Origin: Pasteurella sp049670895 | Lineage (GTDB): Bacteria > Pseudomonadota > Gammaproteobacteria > Enterobacterales > Pasteurellaceae | NCBI RefSeq assembly: GCF_049670895.1 | Contig: NZ_CP187170.1 | Reading direction: 5' to 3' (one strand) | Length of the DNA: 64,000 nt | Part shown: one piece after another, positions 61,137-64,000 of the stretch | Position numbering within the stretch: the stretch's first letter is position 1 | Layout of the letters: every line of letters begins with the position of its first letter | Notes under the pieces: model-generated | What the model was told of the DNA's origin: nothing | What the model saw: the letters and a program-made list of their open reading frames with translations, nothing else | The model's database searches: none | Made by a program: the position numbers and the translations under genes

Positions 61137-61880
61137 TTACGATGATGCCGTTTCGTCATCTTCTCTTGGTCGGTAGAACCGTGCCACCACCACACCAATT
61201 TCAAACAACAACCACATTGGAATTGCCAATAAGGTCTGTGAAAACACATCTGGCGGGGTGAGTAGCATACCAATGACAAACGCCGCCACAATAATATAAG
61301 GGCGTTTGGCTTTTAAGTCTTCAGGTGTGGTAACGCCTGTCCAACAAAGTAAAATAATGGCGACAGGCACTTCAAAACACACGCCAAAAGCTAAAAAAAT
61401 CGTCAACACGAAATCAAGATAGCTGCTGATATCCGTTGCAATGGACACGCCCTCTGGTGCCGTTTTGGTTAAAAAACCAAATACCAAGGGGAAGACCACA
61501 TAATAAGCAAAAGCAACGCCTAAATAAAATAGCACCGTACTGGAAAAAAGTAACGGATAAATTAAGCGTTTTTCATGTTGATATAAAGCAGGTGCCACAA
61601 ATGCCCAAATTTGATAAAGCAAATAAGGGACAGATAAAAACACCGACACCACTGCCGTCAATTTAATCGGGGTGAAAAAGGGCGTAGCGATATTCGTCGC
61701 AATCATACTTGCTCCCGCTGGCAATGCATCAATTAAAGGGGAGGCAACGAATTGATAAATGTCATTGGCAAAATAAACCAGACCACAAAAAACGACGGCA
61801 ACAAAAATGATCGACTTTAATAGACGATCACGTAATTCCATTAAATGACTAATTAGGGGTTGAGATTCTTCAACGCTCAT
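61137..61880 (-). CDS. tatC: Twin-arginine translocase subunit TatC
   Basis: 247 residues, six membrane helices. It recognises Tat signal peptides with TatB. SHLMELRDRLLKS near the start, FFTPIKLTAVVSVFLSVPYLLYQIWAFVAPALY..EKR and FGVCFEVPV are family marks. Its ATG overlaps the tatB stop by one base. Confidence 0.97.
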   Translation of the reverse strand: MSVEESQPLISHLMELRDRLLKSIIFVAVVFCGLVYFANDIYQFVASPLIDALPAGASMIATNIATPFFTPIKLTAVVSVFLSVPYLLYQIWAFVAPALYQHEKRLIYPLLFSSTVLFYLGVAFAYYVVFPLVFGFLTKTAPEGVSIATDISSYLDFVLTIFLAFGVCFEVPVAIILLCWTGVTTPEDLKAKRPYIIVAAFVIGMLLTPPDVFSQTLLAIPMWLLFEIGVVVARFYRPREDDETASS

Positions 61881-62473
61881 TATGCTTTCTTATCTTGTAG
61901 TTGGGATTGTGAATGCGACGCTGGCAATACAGGATCATCCATCATGTCATCGTCAGGATAATATTGTTTAATATGTGCCATTTCATCTTGTGCTTCCGCC
62001 AATTCCGCTTGCTCAGCAGGAGAAAGTGCGGTCATTTCTGAAATAGTTTCTTCATGTGATTCTGTTGGCTCAACGGCATGTTCTGCTTGTTGTTCTGCTG
62101 CGTGCTTGACGGTTGGCTCAACCGATTGTTTGATGGCTTCAACCTGCTCTGCCAAGGTGGTGTTGGTGGCTGCGGCTTTTTCGTCCAATGCAGTACGTAA
62201 TTTTTCTGCTGAGGTTTTCAGTTCCTCAACGGTTTTCCCCAATTCAGGGGAAAGTTGCTGTAAATTGAATTGTTCTGCTTTTTTGATACTTTCTTGCAGC
62301 TCTTGCAATTTTAGCTCTTGTTTCAGTTCGTTTTGGACATTATTTGCCAAGCCTCGAACCGTGGCAATCCACCCCATTACCGTACGGATAGCCACAGGTA
62401 AACGTGTCGGCCCAAGCACCACTAAGCCAATAACAAAAATGAGTGCTAACTCAAAAAAACCAATATCAAACAT
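61880..62473 (-). CDS. tatB: Twin-arginine translocase subunit TatB
   Basis: 197 residues. An N-terminal membrane helix (MFDIGFFELALIFVIGLVVLGP), an amphipathic helix from RLPVAIRTVMGWIATVRGL, then a long charged tail. A USS core encodes part of the tail near 62027. Overlaps tatA and tatC by one base each (TAATG), so the three genes are translationally coupled. Confidence 0.96.
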   Translation of the reverse strand: MFDIGFFELALIFVIGLVVLGPTRLPVAIRTVMGWIATVRGLANNVQNELKQELKLQELQESIKKAEQFNLQQLSPELGKTVEELKTSAEKLRTALDEKAAATNTTLAEQVEAIKQSVEPTVKHAAEQQAEHAVEPTESHEETISEMTALSPAEQAELAEAQDEMAHIKQYYPDDDMMDDPVLPASHSQSQLQDKKA

Positions 62474-62694
62474 TATGCTTGTTCTTTATCTTTTGCTTTT
62501 TCAGTGCTTGCTGTCTTTTCGTTTTCATTATTTAATGCTTTAAATTCAGCATCTTTTGGCTCATCAGACATGGCTTTTTTGAAACCTTTTACCGATTCAC
62601 CTAAATCCGAACCTAAGGTTCTTAATTTTTTTGTGCCAAACAATAACACAACGATTGCAACAATAATAAGAAGTTGCGGGAGACTAAGACTCAT
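62473..62694 (-). CDS. tatA: Twin-arginine translocase subunit TatA
   Basis: 73 residues: membrane helix PQLLIIVAIVVLLFGTKKL, the FGTKKLRTLGSDLGESVKGFKKAM amphipathic helix and a charged tail. It forms the protein-conducting ring. Confidence 0.96.
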   Translation of the reverse strand: MSLSLPQLLIIVAIVVLLFGTKKLRTLGSDLGESVKGFKKAMSDEPKDAEFKALNNENEKTASTEKAKDKEQA

Positions 62695-62795
62695 AGTATT
62701 TCCTTCCTTTTAAAAAATAACGTCGCTGAATATAGCTTTTTTACGCCTTCTGAACAATAGCCAATTTACATTATTTTGTATTTTGTTGAACTCGA

Positions 62796-64000
62796 TCAGA
62801 AGAAGATTCTGCTGATTAACCAAACCCCTAAACCACAAGCAAAACCTAGCGAGAAACTGAATATTGGGTGTTGCTTTTGTTTTTTGCGTAACCGCTGATT
62901 GAGATGGGCTAATTCTTCGGCAATGACTTTTTGTTGCTGCAAGGCACTGATGAATGTTTCAGGGAAATCCAGTGCATATTCACGCCAATAAGGGAGTTTT
63001 TGTTTCAAGGTGCGGGTAAAAGCTTTCACCCCCATTTGCTCATCAAGCCAATTTTGTAAAAAAGGTTTGGCGGTATCCCATAAATCTAATTGTGGATAAA
63101 GCTGTCTGCCTAACCCTTCAATATACAATAAGGTTTTTTGCAGCAACACCAACTGGGGTTGTACTTCCATGTTGTATTCCCTTGCCACATTAAATAGATT
63201 GAACAAGACGTGCCCAAAGGAAATGTCAGACAAAGGTTTGGCAAAAATCGGTTCGCACACATCACGAAATGCCTGTTCAAAGTCATCAATGTTGGTGTCT
63301 TTCGGTGTCCAACCCGATGCGACGTGCATTTCTGCCACACGGCGATAATCTCGATTAAAAAATGCCACAAAACTTTCGGCTAAATAACGTTTATCATGTT
63401 CATTTAAACGCCCTACAATGCCACAATCAATGCCAATATATTGCGGATCCTCAGGGTGTTCTCGGCTCACAAAAATATTGCCTGGATGCATATCGGCATG
63501 GAAAAAACTATCACGAAAAACTTGAGTGAAAAACACTTGCACACCCCGCTCTGCCAATAATTTCATATTGGTTCCATTGGCTTTCAGTTCTGCCACATTG
63601 GAAACTGGAATGCCATAAATACGTTCCATCACAATCACATTTTTATGACAGAATAGCGGATACATTTCTGGAATATACAGCATCGGGCTGTTATCAAAAT
63701 TAGCCCGCAATTGAATGGCATTTGCCATTTCGTGGCGTAAATCCAGTTCATCTCGTAAGGTTTTTTCATATTCACGCACCACTTCCACAGGACGTAAACG
63801 GCGACCTTCTGCTTTTAGACGAGGAATCCAACTGGCAAGCCTGTACATTAAGCTAAGATCCGCCTCAATCATATGTTGAATGTCAGGGCGTAGCACTTTC
63901 AGCACCACTTCTTTCCCCGCCAGATTGGGATCAAGCCCCTCTAAATGTGGGAGAGAGTGCGGTAGATTTTGTTTAAATTTTGCCGTATGCACTTGTGCGA
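62796..64000 (-). CDS. ubiB: Ubiquinone biosynthesis protein UbiB, C-terminal part
   Basis: 402 codons are visible; the gene runs past the right edge of the window. An ABC1/ADCK atypical kinase-like ATPase needed for ubiquinone synthesis. Conserved VLKVLRPDIQ, MERIYGIPVSNVAEL, FFHADMHPGNIFVS and GIDCGIVGRLNEHDKRYLAESF, with C-terminal membrane helices. Compared with E. coli UbiB, about 15 residues are added after the AQVHTAK segment (at window positions about 63925-63975), and they are partly encoded by a USS-like core. The next gene downstream is tatA. Confidence 0.93.
   Translation of the reverse strand, partial: AQVHTAKFKQNLPHSLPHLEGLDPNLAGKEVVLKVLRPDIQHMIEADLSLMYRLASWIPRLKAEGRRLRPVEVVREYEKTLRDELDLRHEMANAIQLRANFDNSPMLYIPEMYPLFCHKNVIVMERIYGIPVSNVAELKANGTNMKLLAERGVQVFFTQVFRDSFFHADMHPGNIFVSREHPEDPQYIGIDCGIVGRLNEHDKRYLAESFVAFFNRDYRRVAEMHVASGWTPKDTNIDDFEQAFRDVCEPIFAKPLSDISFGHVLFNLFNVAREYNMEVQPQLVLLQKTLLYIEGLGRQLYPQLDLWDTAKPFLQNWLDEQMGVKAFTRTLKQKLPYWREYALDFPETFISALQQQKVIAEELAHLNQRLRKKQKQHPIFSFSLGFACGLGVWLISRIFF

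Overview
The window is a Pasteurellaceae chromosome segment. The evidence is the dense Haemophilus-type DNA uptake signal sequence (USS, core AAGTGCGGT on either strand, often as inverted pairs that double as terminators), the low-GC coding style, and gene orders typical of the family: lipA-lipB-ybeD-dacA-rlpA-rodA-mrdA-rlmH-rsfS, rpmF-plsX-fabH-fabD-fabG-acpP, oppABCDF, cyaY-lptM-lysA, opsX/kdkA and tatABC. Genus and species cannot be fixed from sequence reading alone.

Layout. (1) 1-3.7 kb, minus strand, AT-rich: an eroding array of small orphan genes that looks like the immunity end of a polymorphic-toxin locus. One SMI1/KNR4-like gene and a few hypotheticals are intact. At least four neighbours are broken by single-base changes: an NTF2-like gene by an in-frame stop, the others by frameshifts. 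(2) 3.7-10.8 kb, minus strand: eight consecutive genes that match no system I recognise. They encode a patatin-like phospholipase, a helix-hairpin-helix protein, a long coiled-coil protein, two close paralogues, a disordered Pro/Thr-rich protein with a perfect 111-bp tandem duplication, and two TPR-like proteins. Four of the products share the same strand-rich domain. The cluster has a palindrome-embedded promoter at its head and a rho-independent terminator at its end. (3) 11-12.2 kb: folD, tRNA-Pro(UGG), tRNA-Arg(UCU). (4) 12.6-24.2 kb: a 3,856-residue trimeric autotransporter adhesin with three head/neck groups and ~511-residue super-repeats in the stalk, followed by a DUF417 membrane protein. 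(5) 24.9-34.3 kb: lipoate synthesis, the elongasome/peptidoglycan cluster, ribosome-maturation genes and rhlB. (6) 34.5-43.1 kb: rho, dcuB and the fatty-acid/phospholipid operon, with an extra lipoprotein gene inside it. (7) 43.4-50.8 kb: an oligopeptide permease operon with tandem oppA paralogues. (8) 50.9-64 kb: comEA with a competence (CRP-S) site, recQ, pldA, cyaY, lptM, lysA, an ABC exporter, the LPS core genes opsX and kdkA, hemB, tatABC and the 3' part of ubiB, which runs off the window.

Most of the window from 25 kb onward is conserved housekeeping sequence. The accessory interest is concentrated in 1-24 kb. The best candidate for an undescribed system is the 3.7-10.8 kb cluster. Its gene content (one lipid hydrolase, a family of co-encoded paralogous domains, a coiled coil, a disordered linker protein and TPR adaptors) suggests a cytoplasmic multi-subunit assembly, but the function is unknown. 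All family assignments are from motif recognition; no database search was run.
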